Source of the DNA: Acinetobacter dispersus
GTDB taxonomy: Bacteria > Pseudomonadota > Gammaproteobacteria > Pseudomonadales > Moraxellaceae
DNA length: 64,000 bases
Direction of reading: 5' to 3'
Assembly: GCF_009884975.1 (NCBI RefSeq)
Contig: NZ_CP041970.1
Coordinates: 1,922,001 to 1,986,000, forward strand
Both the position numbers and the translations under genes were made by a program. The notes under the pieces are model-generated. The model made no database searches. It was given only the letters and a program-made list of their open reading frames with translations, and was not told the DNA's origin. Shown here piece after piece: positions 8,026-18,498 of the stretch (positions within the stretch are counted from its first letter, which is position 1; every line of letters begins with the position of its first letter).

Positions 8026-10491
8026 TCAGGTTTTAAGATGCGGATTATCCAGCGGCAACTCCTTGTCTAAATGTGCATCAAAAATATCCGTCAACATACT
8101 GTCATAACGTTTAGCGTTATATTGTACAAGTGACTCTGCTTCAGCAGTTGTAATGAAACCTGTCTCAATCGCATCAGCAATATGTTCCTCAAAGGTCAAA
8201 CCTCTAAACTGATCTTTCGATTCTGCCTTTTTAAACTTATTCCACAACGGTTGTAGTGGCAATAATGCCTGAAAAGTAGATTCCATACGTCCCATCACAT
8301 CGTTAGCATCGGTGTTGTAATAAACATGTTGCTTCAACTGATCTCGAAACGCATGTTCTTGCATGATTAGCTGAGCCACCTCTTGCTTCAACTGATCCGA
8401 TGGTGCTGCAATTGGACGTCCAAATGGGAAGCACAGCAATTTGACTAGACACGCAGCAAGCTTCATTGGGAAATTATCATAGAAGCCAAAGAACGCTTCT
8501 TGCACTTGATATAAAGCTTTATTGAGGGCCAATTCTGCATGTTTCTGTTCGGCCTCAGTTCTTTGACCATGCTCATAGTATTTCAAAATTGCCGTAGCAA
8601 TAAATAAGTTGGAATGGATATCAGCCAACCGACCAGACAGCATTTCTTTACGTTTTAAATCACCTGCTAAAATTCCAAGTGCCATATCCGCAGTCAATGC
8701 AAAATCAGCGCTGAAACGGTTGATTTTGCTGTAATACGCTTTGGAAAAATCGTCTGCTTGTTGAGAGCCTTTATCCGAACCACCCGTAATCGAATATGCT
8801 GCTGCTCTCGCCGCTCGATTAAAGGTATAAGCCAAATGTTTAAATAGTAAAGGAGAAAAAGTTTTGAAAGCAGATGCCTTATCTTCCGATTGCAATAACT
8901 GTAATTCTTCGAATAAATAAGGGTGACAACGCATTGAGCCTTGACCAAAAATCATCAATGAGCGGGTCAGAATATTGGCCCCTTCTACGGTAATCGCCAC
9001 AGGAATGGATTGATAAGTCAGCGCAAGGAAGTTACGTGGTCCCAATTGAATCGCTCGACCACCGACCACATCCATACCGTGATTGACCACTTTACGCATG
9101 GTTTCAGTGGCATAGTATTTGGCCATTGCAGTCATTACCGCAGGCGTTCCACCTTGGTTTAAACCACAAGTCACGAGATAACGAAATGATTCCAACATAT
9201 AGGCATCGCTGGCGATATCACTGGTCGCCTCTTGTACGCCTTCAAAATGTCCAACCGAGATTTTGAATTGTTGGCGAACACTGGCAAATGCACCGACCAA
9301 CAGATAACTCATTTCTCCTCCGGCCGTTGCCAAAGCCGGCAGTGAAATACCTCGACCCACGCCTAGGCACTCCATCAACATACGCCAACCTTTACCTGCA
9401 TTTTGCTGCCCACCAATAATCCAGTCCAATGGAATAAAGACATCACTGCCCTCAACCGTACCATTCATAAACGGTGCGCCTGGATTATGTCGAGGGCCGA
9501 TCTGAATCCCTTCATGGTCAGCAGGAATCAAGGCACAGGTAATGCCATATTCCACTTTATTTTTATCACCAAGTAAGCCATCTGGATCATAGAGCTTAAA
9601 TGCCAAACCAATCACGGTCGCAATCGGTGCCAGCGTAATCCAGCGCTTAGAGAAATTCATTTTTAGACCCAGAACTTCCTGACCTTGGTACTGCCCATAA
9701 CAAACCACACCCGTATCAGGAATCGCCCCTGCATCTGACCCAGCTTCAGGGCTGGTCAAACCAAAACAAGGCACTTCTGTCCCTTTTGCCAATCCGGGTA
9801 AATAGCGTTGCTTTTGCTCTTCGGTACCATAGTGCAGCAGTAACTCACCTGGCCCAAGCGAATTCGGTACCATACAACTGACTGCAGCAGTTAAGGAACG
9901 AGACGCAATTTTGCTCATAATTCGACTTTGTGCAAACGGTGTAAATTGCTTGCCACCGAATGATTTAGGAATAATCAAACCTAAAAAGCCGTTATCTTTA
10001 ATAAATTGCCAAACCTCTGGCGGTAAGTCTTTTTCTTGATGATGAATCTGCCATTCATCTAACATGGAACAGAGCTGTTGTACTTCATGATCTAAAAATG
10101 CCTGTTCTTCTGCGGATAAAGTTGGATAAGGATATTGATCAAACTTTTCCCAATCAGGCGCCCCCATAAATAGTTCTTTTTCCCACCAGCTGGTCCCTGC
10201 TTCCAAGGCTTCTCTTTCGGTGATACTCATACTCGGCATTGCTTTTGAGAGAATATTAAACGCAGGTCGACTCACCAAAGCATCACGTAATGGTGCAATC
10301 AAAACAATCACACTCGCGAGAATAATCGGAATGCCCAGTAACAGACTCCACGGTGTGATCAACACACTACACAGAATGGCAACGACAATGGAAACAAGAC
10401 AGCCAACAGTTCGATTGGCTTCAAAATAAAAAACAGCCCATACCACAACTAACTGAATCAATAGGCCAAGCAATATCAATAATACAATCAT
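8026..10491 (-). CDS. fadE: Acyl-CoA dehydrogenase FadE (fatty acid beta-oxidation)
   Basis: An 821-residue, FadE-type acyl-CoA dehydrogenase, close to the E. coli length of about 814 and much longer than ordinary 380-residue members. Two N-terminal hydrophobic segments (about residues 1-25 and 30-68) anchor it to the membrane. The dehydrogenase core follows, with FGLTSPEAGSDAGA, RWITLAP and the TVEGANILTRSLMIFGQGSM signature, then the FadE-specific C-terminal extension. It catalyses the first, FAD-dependent step of beta-oxidation. GGAG lies 7 bases before the ATG. The gene is monocistronic with its own terminator; an 18-bp palindrome lies upstream at 10753-10770. Confidence 0.93.
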   Translation of the reverse strand: MIVLLILLGLLIQLVVVWAVFYFEANRTVGCLVSIVVAILCSVLITPWSLLLGIPIILASVIVLIAPLRDALVSRPAFNILSKAMPSMSITEREALEAGTSWWEKELFMGAPDWEKFDQYPYPTLSAEEQAFLDHEVQQLCSMLDEWQIHHQEKDLPPEVWQFIKDNGFLGLIIPKSFGGKQFTPFAQSRIMSKIASRSLTAAVSCMVPNSLGPGELLLHYGTEEQKQRYLPGLAKGTEVPCFGLTSPEAGSDAGAIPDTGVVCYGQYQGQEVLGLKMNFSKRWITLAPIATVIGLAFKLYDPDGLLGDKNKVEYGITCALIPADHEGIQIGPRHNPGAPFMNGTVEGSDVFIPLDWIIGGQQNAGKGWRMLMECLGVGRGISLPALATAGGEMSYLLVGAFASVRQQFKISVGHFEGVQEATSDIASDAYMLESFRYLVTCGLNQGGTPAVMTAMAKYYATETMRKVVNHGMDVVGGRAIQLGPRNFLALTYQSIPVAITVEGANILTRSLMIFGQGSMRCHPYLFEELQLLQSEDKASAFKTFSPLLFKHLAYTFNRAARAAAYSITGGSDKGSQQADDFSKAYYSKINRFSADFALTADMALGILAGDLKRKEMLSGRLADIHSNLFIATAILKYYEHGQRTEAEQKHAELALNKALYQVQEAFFGFYDNFPMKLAACLVKLLCFPFGRPIAAPSDQLKQEVAQLIMQEHAFRDQLKQHVYYNTDANDVMGRMESTFQALLPLQPLWNKFKKAESKDQFRGLTFEEHIADAIETGFITTAEAESLVQYNAKRYDSMLTDIFDAHLDKELPLDNPHLKT

Positions 10492-10884
10492 ATTTGCTCC
10501 GTTATCTCAGATTGGGATGAAGATGAAATAAGAAAGATCTAAATTAATTTATGATGAACGTCTTTCTCTAATAAAATGGCTATTTTTTATTCTACATATC
10601 GAAGCGCTATTTGCTTGATTAACTACTAAAATTTACACAAAGGCATTCAGATGATACCGAAAAATTAAAATCATGAGTTGAATAGAATACCGCTCTAAAA
10701 AATTGGAATCCTTCCCCTCAAAAAACCAAAAATAAAATCATCAATCACGATTCTTTGTAATGTTACAAAGCAAAAAAATAATAATCCAAGCAGTATCTTT
10801 CGAATTTAATAAATAAATTGCAGCGATCCAAACGCCATTCAAATTGAATATGAATAGCTGCAATGATTAATAATGCCATTCAAT
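10492..10884. other. Intergenic region upstream of fadE, 393 bp
   Basis: AT-rich DNA between the efflux operon end and fadE, which should carry the fadE promoter. The only strong structure is the palindrome at 10753-10770. I found no clear T-tract terminator for the efflux operon and no open frame worth calling. Confidence 0.55.
10753..10770. promoter_or_regulatory. Perfect palindrome, candidate operator
   Basis: CTTTGTAA-TG-TTACAAAG is a perfect 8-bp-arm inverted repeat about 260 bp upstream of fadE and about 115 bp past the efflux operon. The form suits a TetR- or GntR-type dimer. It does not match the G-rich FadR or PsrA sites I remember, so the binding protein is open. Confidence 0.4.
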
Positions 10885-12291
10885 TTAAGATGAAGAATTC
10901 ATCCCACCACCCAATGCAGCCACCAATTGCGCTGAATTTTTGAGATGCAATTGCTGTAATTCCAATAACCGTTCTTCTGTACTCAAACGCAGATTCTGTG
11001 CTGTCGCGACTTCTAAATAGCTGACCAAACCAGCTTGATAACGCTGCTTGGCAACCCGTTCATTTTCGATCGACAGCTTAAGCAGTTGCTGTTGCGCTAC
11101 GATCTGCTGCTGGAAATGACCTGTTTGCAGCAAACCATCCTCCACCTCTTTCCAACCTGTTAAAACTGAATGCTTATAAGCAGCAAGCTTTTCATCATAA
11201 TTGGCTTGAGCCTGTTGAATATCAGCCTGTCTTTTCCCCCCATCAAACAATGTGCCTAAGACTTTTGCACCCATTGACCATGCGGTATTGGGTGACTGCA
11301 ATAAACTATGAAAGACCTGACTATTGGCACTGCTATCCAAGCTGATGGTCAAATCAGGTAACCAAGCAGTTTGTGCTAAGCCTAATTGCGCATGTGTCAT
11401 TGCCAATTCGCGTTCGCTACGAATCACATCGGGGCGTTGTGCCAGAAGACGACTTGGAATTTGGGTCGGGATTTGAGGGGTGCTAAATTGATAGTGATTT
11501 TTATTTAAATTAAAGTCCGCCACATTGCGTCCAACTAAGACTGCCAACACATTTTCTTGTAAATCACGACTACGTTGTAGCTCTAACAATTGTAGCCCGA
11601 CTTGTTTAAGTTGGGTCTCAGCCTGAATCACATCAGCCCGTGCAATCATGCCTGCTTGGTATTGCTGCTGTAAAATACGCACAGATCGTTGATAACTTTG
11701 CTGGGTTTGATTTAACACATCCAGTTTGGCGTCGAACAAACGAATGTTCCAATAGGCCTCTGCTGCGAGCAGTTGCTGACTCAGCTGAATGGCAGCCAAA
11801 TCTGCAGCAGATGCTTGTAGGTTGGCCTGTTGCCCTTCCACTGCTTTTGCAACTCTCCCCCAAAGATCAGGAATCCAACTCACTGCGACATTGGCACCGA
11901 ATTGCCGACTCTTGCCAGCGTTTTTGGTTTCAGTCTGATTGGCATTGCCGCCCATGCTGATGCTAGGAAGCGCATTAGCACGTTGCCCATCCAACAGTGC
12001 TATGGCATGGCGATACTTGGCTTGGGCCTGTTGGATGCTCAGGTTATCCTGATCCAATTGCTGTATCAGTTTAGATAAGATCGGATCTTGATACATCTCC
12101 CACCATTGCTGCGGTGTCGCTGCTATCTTAGAAGCTTCAATCCACTGCAAATCTGCATATTTATATTGTGCAGCACTCTGAATCACCGGCTGCTGATAGG
12201 CTGCAGGCTTAAAGGTACTGGACGACTGACATGCTGTGAGCAGCATCGTCACTGCGAGACCCATAGAAAGTGTAAAAACTGTTTTTTTCAT
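10885..12291 (-). CDS. RND efflux outer-membrane lipoprotein (NodT/OprM family)
   Basis: A 468-residue TolC-like channel subunit. The signal peptide ends in a lipobox (LLTAC, Cys20), so the protein is lipid-anchored. Family features include the WWEMYQDPILSKLI motif, long coiled-coil runs (AAEAYWNIRLFDAKL, AGMIARADVIQAETQL) and internal duplication typical of the NodT family. The start is 9 bases behind the second permease, with AGGA before the ATG. As the last gene of the operon it supplies the outer-membrane duct for the adaptor and the two RND permeases. Confidence 0.9.
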   Translation of the reverse strand: MKKTVFTLSMGLAVTMLLTACQSSSTFKPAAYQQPVIQSAAQYKYADLQWIEASKIAATPQQWWEMYQDPILSKLIQQLDQDNLSIQQAQAKYRHAIALLDGQRANALPSISMGGNANQTETKNAGKSRQFGANVAVSWIPDLWGRVAKAVEGQQANLQASAADLAAIQLSQQLLAAEAYWNIRLFDAKLDVLNQTQQSYQRSVRILQQQYQAGMIARADVIQAETQLKQVGLQLLELQRSRDLQENVLAVLVGRNVADFNLNKNHYQFSTPQIPTQIPSRLLAQRPDVIRSERELAMTHAQLGLAQTAWLPDLTISLDSSANSQVFHSLLQSPNTAWSMGAKVLGTLFDGGKRQADIQQAQANYDEKLAAYKHSVLTGWKEVEDGLLQTGHFQQQIVAQQQLLKLSIENERVAKQRYQAGLVSYLEVATAQNLRLSTEERLLELQQLHLKNSAQLVAALGGGMNSSS

Positions 12292-12300
12292 AGCGACTTC

Positions 12301-15300
12301 CTATTTACTCCAACGCAAGATATTCAATCGCAGTTTGAAGCGATTCAAGAATTGAGCGAATTTTTCAAATATGAGATACATCACAGGGGTGGTATATAAG
12401 GTTAACAATTGACCCAGTGCCAATCCGCCAACAATGGCAATCCCCAGTGGTTGCCGCATTTCCGAGCCTTCTCCCCAACCAAGTGCCAAAGGAATGGCAC
12501 CCAGTAAAGCTGCGGTATTGGTCATTAAAATCGGTCTAAAACGCAATGTTGCCGCAGCGATAATGCTGTCTAAATCGGTGTGACCTTGACGTCGTTGCTG
12601 CAAAGTAAAATCAATCAGCAAGATCGCATTTTTCACTACAATCCCGATTAGCAAAAAGATGCCTAACAAGGCTATCAGGCTAAACGGAATCTGAAACAAC
12701 CATAAGCTGAGTAAAGCGCCCAGAGCTGCTGTCGGAATGGTGGATAAAATGGTAAAAGGATGCACAATACTTTCATAAGTAATCCCTAAGACAATAAAAA
12801 TCAGCACGATCACAGCCGCAATCAAAGCAGGCGTACTCAAACCTGCCTGTAGACTTTCAGTTTCAACATCGCGATCTGTCATCACAAAGATTTCTTTTGG
12901 CAGCATGATCTTTGGCAAGACCTGACGAATCGCAGCATCGGCCTGTTCATAGCTATAGCCTTTCTTCACCACATAGCCAACACCCATGGCAGCAAATTGA
13001 TTACGGCGATAAACCCGATCATTGCTAATGCCGTAACTCCACGTGGCAAAATTGCTTAAAGGCACATATGCCCCTTGTTGATTTGGCACTTTCACATCCG
13101 CCAAGGCTTCTGGATGTTCGGTAAAACGTTGGTCGACTTCCATCACCACATAGAACTGATCATTGCGATCATAAATTGTGGAAATCTGCCGTTGCGAAAA
13201 GGAGTTATTTAAAACACTGGAAATACTTTCAATATCAATGCCCAACCGTTTTGCAGCTTCACGGTCGATATCCAAAGTAACATGCTGCGCACCTTCATCA
13301 CCCTGTGTTTCCACCTCTTCAAACTCAGGCAGTTTACGCATGGCATCTGCAACTTTGGGTGCCCATTCACGCAGTAAGCTCACATTGTCAGATTGCAGTA
13401 GCAATAAATATTCTTGGGCATTGCCACTGGAAAAAGGATCATCCAATTCCAAATCTTGTTCGACATCTGCGGAGAATACTGCCCCCGCCTGCCAAGGTGC
13501 ATTTTTCTTTAAACGCTCGACCACTTGTTTGGAGCTTAGGCCGTCCCGTTCAGCTTTTGGTTTGAGACTGACCATTAAAAATGAGTTGGTCATACCACCA
13601 CCGCCACCAGAAGTACCCACCACATCCTGTACTGCAGGATCTTTGAGTAAGGCTTGATTAAATGCGGCAATCTTCGGCTGCATAATCTGAAAAGAAAAGC
13701 CATCATCGCCACGAATAAAAGCACCAACTCGCCCCGTGTCTTGTTCAGGCAAAACACGTTTAGGCAATAAATTATAGAGATAAACTGAAGCAATAATTGC
13801 CGCCAGCCACAGCACTACAATCAGATAAGCATGTTTGAGTACCCAATGAAGAGAGCGAATATAAGACTGGGTCAGCCCCTGAATCAGATCATGACTATAA
13901 CGATACAACCTCGGGGGGTTATTAAGAGATAGAGGTTTTAAACAGCGTGCTGATAAGCTGGGGGTTAAGATCAAGGACACAAAGACTGATAACACCACCA
14001 CAAACACCAGTGTGAGTGAAAACTCTCTAAATAAACGCTCAATCACACCGCCCATAAACAGCACTGAGAGGAAAATCACCATCAATGCCAGATTCATGGC
14101 AATCAAGGTAAAGCCAACCTCTTGGATGCCTTTTACCGCCGCTTGTGCGGGAGAATCACCTTGTTCAATATAGCGTTCAATATTTTCGAGTACCACAATG
14201 GCATCATCCACCACCAACCCAATCGCCACGATGATCGCCATAATCGACAGGTTATTCAGTGAAAAGCCAGCCAAATAAATCAGACTGCATACGCCAATTA
14301 AAGTGACCAGTAGTGCCATTGCGGGAATCACCGCACTTTGCAGCCGCCCCAACATCAGCACCACAACGATGACCACCAGCAACATGGATAAAAACAAGGT
14401 ATCCCTTGCTTCCTCTAAACTGTTACGGACAATAGTCGAGCCATCCATCACCACAGTCAATTGCGCATCACGTGGCATCAATTCTCTTAGAACGGGCAAT
14501 TTGGCTTTAATCAGGTCAATGGTCGCCACAGTATTGGCATTGGGCTGTCGGCTAATTTTTAAAATCACCGCAGGCTGCCCATTGTGAAAACCACTGACAT
14601 AGCGGTTTTCAACCGAATCACGCACTTCTGCAACATCTTTTAAGCGAACAGCCCCTTGATCGGTGTGTCGGATGATCAGATCGGCAAAATCTTGGGCAGT
14701 CTTTAATTCTGTAGAAAGTGCCACTTGCCAACGTAATTGCTGTTGCTCCACCACGCCCAATGCCTGCACCACATTACTTTTCGCAACAGCCTGTCGTACC
14801 TGTTCAAGAGATATGCCCATTGAAACTAAAGCCGTTGGATTGATGGTGATACGCACGGCAGGCATGGAAGCCCCGTCAATCGACACTTCACCGACACCAC
14901 TGATCTGCGCCAAATTCGGTTGCAATTGATTGGATGCAATTTCGTATAGCTTTGCCGCTGAAAGTTGTTTTGAGCTGAGTGCCAAATAAAAAATCGGACT
15001 TTGACTCGGGTTGATTTTGAAATATTCAGGCGGACTCGGCATGCCTGCAGGTAGCTGTGACATTGCCGCATTGATCGCAGCCTGAACTTCACGCGCGGCC
15101 TCATTAATATCGGTATTCAAATCAAAGTGTAAAACCACCTGTGTCGAACTTTGATTACTGGATGAATTAATCGCCTTAACCCCGGATACCCCCATCATGG
15201 CACGCTCTAAGGGGGTTGCTACTGTTGCAGACATACTTTCTGGACTGGCACCAGGCAGATTGGCACGCACCACAATGGTCGGGATATCCGCTTGTGGCAA

Positions 15301-15408
15301 TGCCGCAACAGGCAAACGCAAATAGGCCAATATACCGAGCAGAACAATCGCAATCCCCAGCAGTACACTGGCCACTGGACGTTGTACAAACACAGACAGC
15401 AACGTCAT
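12301..15408 (-). CDS. mdtC: RND efflux permease, MdtC-like
   Basis: A 1035-residue inner-membrane proton/drug antiporter. It begins with the HAE1/MdtBC-type FVQRPVASVLLGIAIVLLG transmembrane helix, has two large periplasmic loops and a 12-helix arrangement with internal duplication. The TM4 segment VAIGLVVDDAIVVLENIERY holds the conserved proton-relay aspartates. Its start codon overlaps the stop of the preceding permease (ATGA), so the two are translationally coupled, as in mdtBC where the permeases form a heterotrimer. The substrate range is not readable from sequence; bile salts, novobiocin and similar compounds are known for the E. coli family. Confidence 0.9.
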   Translation of the reverse strand: MTLLSVFVQRPVASVLLGIAIVLLGILAYLRLPVAALPQADIPTIVVRANLPGASPESMSATVATPLERAMMGVSGVKAINSSSNQSSTQVVLHFDLNTDINEAAREVQAAINAAMSQLPAGMPSPPEYFKINPSQSPIFYLALSSKQLSAAKLYEIASNQLQPNLAQISGVGEVSIDGASMPAVRITINPTALVSMGISLEQVRQAVAKSNVVQALGVVEQQQLRWQVALSTELKTAQDFADLIIRHTDQGAVRLKDVAEVRDSVENRYVSGFHNGQPAVILKISRQPNANTVATIDLIKAKLPVLRELMPRDAQLTVVMDGSTIVRNSLEEARDTLFLSMLLVVIVVVLMLGRLQSAVIPAMALLVTLIGVCSLIYLAGFSLNNLSIMAIIVAIGLVVDDAIVVLENIERYIEQGDSPAQAAVKGIQEVGFTLIAMNLALMVIFLSVLFMGGVIERLFREFSLTLVFVVVLSVFVSLILTPSLSARCLKPLSLNNPPRLYRYSHDLIQGLTQSYIRSLHWVLKHAYLIVVLWLAAIIASVYLYNLLPKRVLPEQDTGRVGAFIRGDDGFSFQIMQPKIAAFNQALLKDPAVQDVVGTSGGGGGMTNSFLMVSLKPKAERDGLSSKQVVERLKKNAPWQAGAVFSADVEQDLELDDPFSSGNAQEYLLLLQSDNVSLLREWAPKVADAMRKLPEFEEVETQGDEGAQHVTLDIDREAAKRLGIDIESISSVLNNSFSQRQISTIYDRNDQFYVVMEVDQRFTEHPEALADVKVPNQQGAYVPLSNFATWSYGISNDRVYRRNQFAAMGVGYVVKKGYSYEQADAAIRQVLPKIMLPKEIFVMTDRDVETESLQAGLSTPALIAAVIVLIFIVLGITYESIVHPFTILSTIPTAALGALLSLWLFQIPFSLIALLGIFLLIGIVVKNAILLIDFTLQQRRQGHTDLDSIIAAATLRFRPILMTNTAALLGAIPLALGWGEGSEMRQPLGIAIVGGLALGQLLTLYTTPVMYLIFEKFAQFLNRFKLRLNILRWSK

Positions 15409-18400
15409 TGCGATGCTCCTGTCTGATCTGAAAGCAGGTTTGCATCGGGTTGCTTGGCTTGCAGGCGATCAAAAAACAGATACACCACGGGTGTGGTAAA
15501 TAAGGTGAGCACCTGACTGACCAATAGACCACCGACCATCACCAACCCAAGTGGCTGACGAAGTTCAGCCCCAGAACCCGAAGCCAGCATCAGCGGGATT
15601 GCACCCACTACTGCGGCCAATGTGGTCATCAGAATTGGACGGAAACGTAATAAAGCAGCCTGATAAATGGCTTGCTCAGCCGACAACCCCTGATTCCGTT
15701 GCGCCACAAGTGCAAAATCCACCATCATGATGCCGTTTTTCTTGACCAAACCGATCAATAAAATAATCCCGATCAGTGCAATCATGTCCAACGGCTGGCC
15801 CACTATGAACAAAGCCAGTAATGCCCCTATCGCGGCAGAAGGTAAGGTTGAAAGAATAGTCACGGGATGAATAAAACTCTCATACAACATGCCGAGCACA
15901 ATATACATAGTCACAATCGCTGCAATCACCAACCAGAAGGTATGTTGCTGTGAGTTTTCAAAGGCTGCTGCTGCTCCTTGCAGTTGAACCTGTAGCTCTG
16001 GCGGTAGCTCAAGACTTTGTTTAACCTGCTCAATCACCTTAATCGCTTCTCCTAAAGACACCCCCTTGGCTAAATTAAAAGAAATCCCAACGGCAGGAAA
16101 TTGCGACTGTTGCTGTAAAAGAATAGGCGCATGTTTTTCGACAATCGTAGCAACAGAGCTCAATAAAATCGGCTGTCCTTGGTTGTTGTGAATATAGGTC
16201 TGGTTTAAAGCCTCAATACCTTGGGTGAGTTTTGGGTCTAATTCTAAAACAATGCGGTACTGATTGGACTGCGTATATAAAGTTGCAATTTGGCGCTGCG
16301 CAAATAGGTTTTGCAAAGCCAAACTAATGTCTTCAACACTTAGACCCAACCGTGCTGCCGCATCACGGTTAACCTCAATATAGGCTTGTAAACCCTGCCC
16401 TGCATCTTCACTGGTCACCTCTGCAAATGCAGCCTGCTGACGCAATGCATAAACCAGTTTAGGTGTCCACTCCTCAACCAATTGATTTTTCGGTGCTGTC
16501 ACACTGAGCTGATATTGGGTTCGGCTAATTTTGTCTTCTATACTGAGTTCTTGTACGGGTTGCATCCAACCTTTAATGCCATGTACCTGTGCAAAATTTT
16601 CATTCAGTCGTGCCATCACTTCCGCAGCTGGTGCACGTTCGGCATGTGCTTTTAAATTCACCAAAATACGTCCATTGCTTAACTTCGGATTATTGGCATC
16701 CACACCAATAAAGGAAGATAAGCTGGCAACCGCAGGATCCTTTAAAATCACTTCGGCCAAAGCTTGTTGACGTTCGCTCATGGCCTGAAATGAAATCTGG
16801 TCAGGGGCCTCAGTCACCACCTGAATCACACCATTGTCCTGTACTGGGAAAAAGCCTTTAGGAATCGACCAATACAGCAGCCCTGCCAGTAGCACTGTTG
16901 CTAACATCACCATCAAGGTCAGCACTTGGTGTCGAAGTACCCATTGCAACAACTTCGCATAGTGCTGAATGACTCGATCCAAACTCCATCGACTCGGCTG
17001 CTCTGCATGCTTCGGTGCATCTTTGAGTAAATAGGCACACATCATTGGGGTTAAAGTCAGCGAAACGAGCAATGAAAGTGCAATCGCAACTGCCAGTGTC
17101 ACCGCAAACTCATGGAATAAGCGTCCGACCACATCGCCTATGAAGAGCAAAGGAATCAAAACTGCAATCAAGGAAATCGTCAAAGAAATTAGAGTAAAGC
17201 CAATTTCTTTAGAGCCTTTCAATGCCGCTTGCAACATACTTTCACCTGACTCACGATGTCGTGCAATATTTTCAAGCATCACGATGGCATCATCTACCAC
17301 GAAGCCTGTGGCAATGGTTAATGCCATTAAAGTCAGGTTATTGACCGAGAAACCAAGGAAATACATCAGTACAAAAGTGCCGATAATCGACAGCGGTACG
17401 GCAATACTCGGAATCAAAGTTGCTGCAAAGTTACGCAAAAACAGGAAGGTGACCAACACCACCAAACATACGGCGAAGACCAGTTCTTTTTGCACATCTT
17501 TAATCGAGCTACGAATACTTTCCGTTCGGTCTGTCAGGACGCGAATATGAACATTGTCGGGTAGGTTTTGTTGTAATTCAGGTAGGATTTTTTTGATCTG
17601 ATCGGCCACATCAATCACATTGGCATTGGGCTGACGCTGGATATTCACCAAAATAGCCGATTGACTGTCTGCCCATGCAGCCATATAGCGATCTTCACTG
17701 CCCTCAAGCACCTGTGCAACATCTTTTAAGCGAATCGGTGCGCCATTATTCCAACGTAAAATCAGGTTTTCATAATCAGCAATCGAACGCATCTGATCAT
17801 TGGCATCGAGCATGGTCGATCGAAAAGGCCCATCAAAACTCCCTTTCGGCTGATTGGCATTGGCGGCAGAAATAGCTGCACGCACATCTTCAGCACTGAG
17901 CTTAAACGCTGCCAAAGCAGCTGGATTCATCTGCACACGGATCGCAGGACGTTGCCCGCCAGCAAGACTGACCATCCCCACCCCAGAGAGCTGCGACAGC
18001 TTTTGTGCCACTCGGGTATCGACCATGTCATAGACCGTGGTTAGTGGCAAACTGTCAGAACTAATCGCAAGCGTAATCACCGGCACATCGGCAGGATTCA
18101 CTTTGCGATAGATTGGCGGTGTGGGTAAATCATTGGGCAATTTACTGCTTGCAGTACTTAAAGCTGACTGTACTTCTTGCTCGACAATGCCCAGCTCGGC
18201 AGATAACTCAAATTGCAGGGTGATCACCGACGCACCGACCGAACTATTCGAAGACATTTGCTTCAAACCTGCAATTTTGCCCATTTCTCGTTCTAAAGGT
18301 GAGCTGATGGTTCGCTGTACCGTGTCTGGATTTGCACCTGGCTGAAAGGTGTATATCTGAATAATCGGATAATCGACTTGTGGCAATGCTGATACGGGTA

Positions 18401-18494
18401 ATAAACGCCAAACCAATAGACCACTAAAAAACAGTGCCAACATCAATAAAGTGGTGGCAACGGGTCGTAAAATAAAGAATCTGGAAATATTCAT
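15405..18494 (-). CDS. mdtB: RND efflux permease, MdtB-like
   Basis: A 1029-residue permease from the ATG at 18494 (MNISRFFILRPVATTLLMLA). An upstream in-frame ATG at 18584 would lie inside the adaptor gene and add 30 atypical residues, so I reject it. TM4 carries IATGFVVDDAIVMLENIARH with the proton-relay Asp pair. The next gene, a second permease, overlaps by 4 bases. Paired, non-identical permeases are the hallmark of MdtABC-type pumps. The adaptor stop is only 4 bases upstream of this ATG. Confidence 0.9.
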   Translation of the reverse strand: MNISRFFILRPVATTLLMLALFFSGLLVWRLLPVSALPQVDYPIIQIYTFQPGANPDTVQRTISSPLEREMGKIAGLKQMSSNSSVGASVITLQFELSAELGIVEQEVQSALSTASSKLPNDLPTPPIYRKVNPADVPVITLAISSDSLPLTTVYDMVDTRVAQKLSQLSGVGMVSLAGGQRPAIRVQMNPAALAAFKLSAEDVRAAISAANANQPKGSFDGPFRSTMLDANDQMRSIADYENLILRWNNGAPIRLKDVAQVLEGSEDRYMAAWADSQSAILVNIQRQPNANVIDVADQIKKILPELQQNLPDNVHIRVLTDRTESIRSSIKDVQKELVFAVCLVVLVTFLFLRNFAATLIPSIAVPLSIIGTFVLMYFLGFSVNNLTLMALTIATGFVVDDAIVMLENIARHRESGESMLQAALKGSKEIGFTLISLTISLIAVLIPLLFIGDVVGRLFHEFAVTLAVAIALSLLVSLTLTPMMCAYLLKDAPKHAEQPSRWSLDRVIQHYAKLLQWVLRHQVLTLMVMLATVLLAGLLYWSIPKGFFPVQDNGVIQVVTEAPDQISFQAMSERQQALAEVILKDPAVASLSSFIGVDANNPKLSNGRILVNLKAHAERAPAAEVMARLNENFAQVHGIKGWMQPVQELSIEDKISRTQYQLSVTAPKNQLVEEWTPKLVYALRQQAAFAEVTSEDAGQGLQAYIEVNRDAAARLGLSVEDISLALQNLFAQRQIATLYTQSNQYRIVLELDPKLTQGIEALNQTYIHNNQGQPILLSSVATIVEKHAPILLQQQSQFPAVGISFNLAKGVSLGEAIKVIEQVKQSLELPPELQVQLQGAAAAFENSQQHTFWLVIAAIVTMYIVLGMLYESFIHPVTILSTLPSAAIGALLALFIVGQPLDMIALIGIILLIGLVKKNGIMMVDFALVAQRNQGLSAEQAIYQAALLRFRPILMTTLAAVVGAIPLMLASGSGAELRQPLGLVMVGGLLVSQVLTLFTTPVVYLFFDRLQAKQPDANLLSDQTGASQ

Positions 18495-18498
18495 ACGC

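Noticed and set aside
7761..8036. Forward 91-codon frame between hydrolase and fadE
   Set aside because: Phe- and Lys-rich translation without recognisable domain; it crosses the fadE terminator and the opposite-strand small membrane gene.
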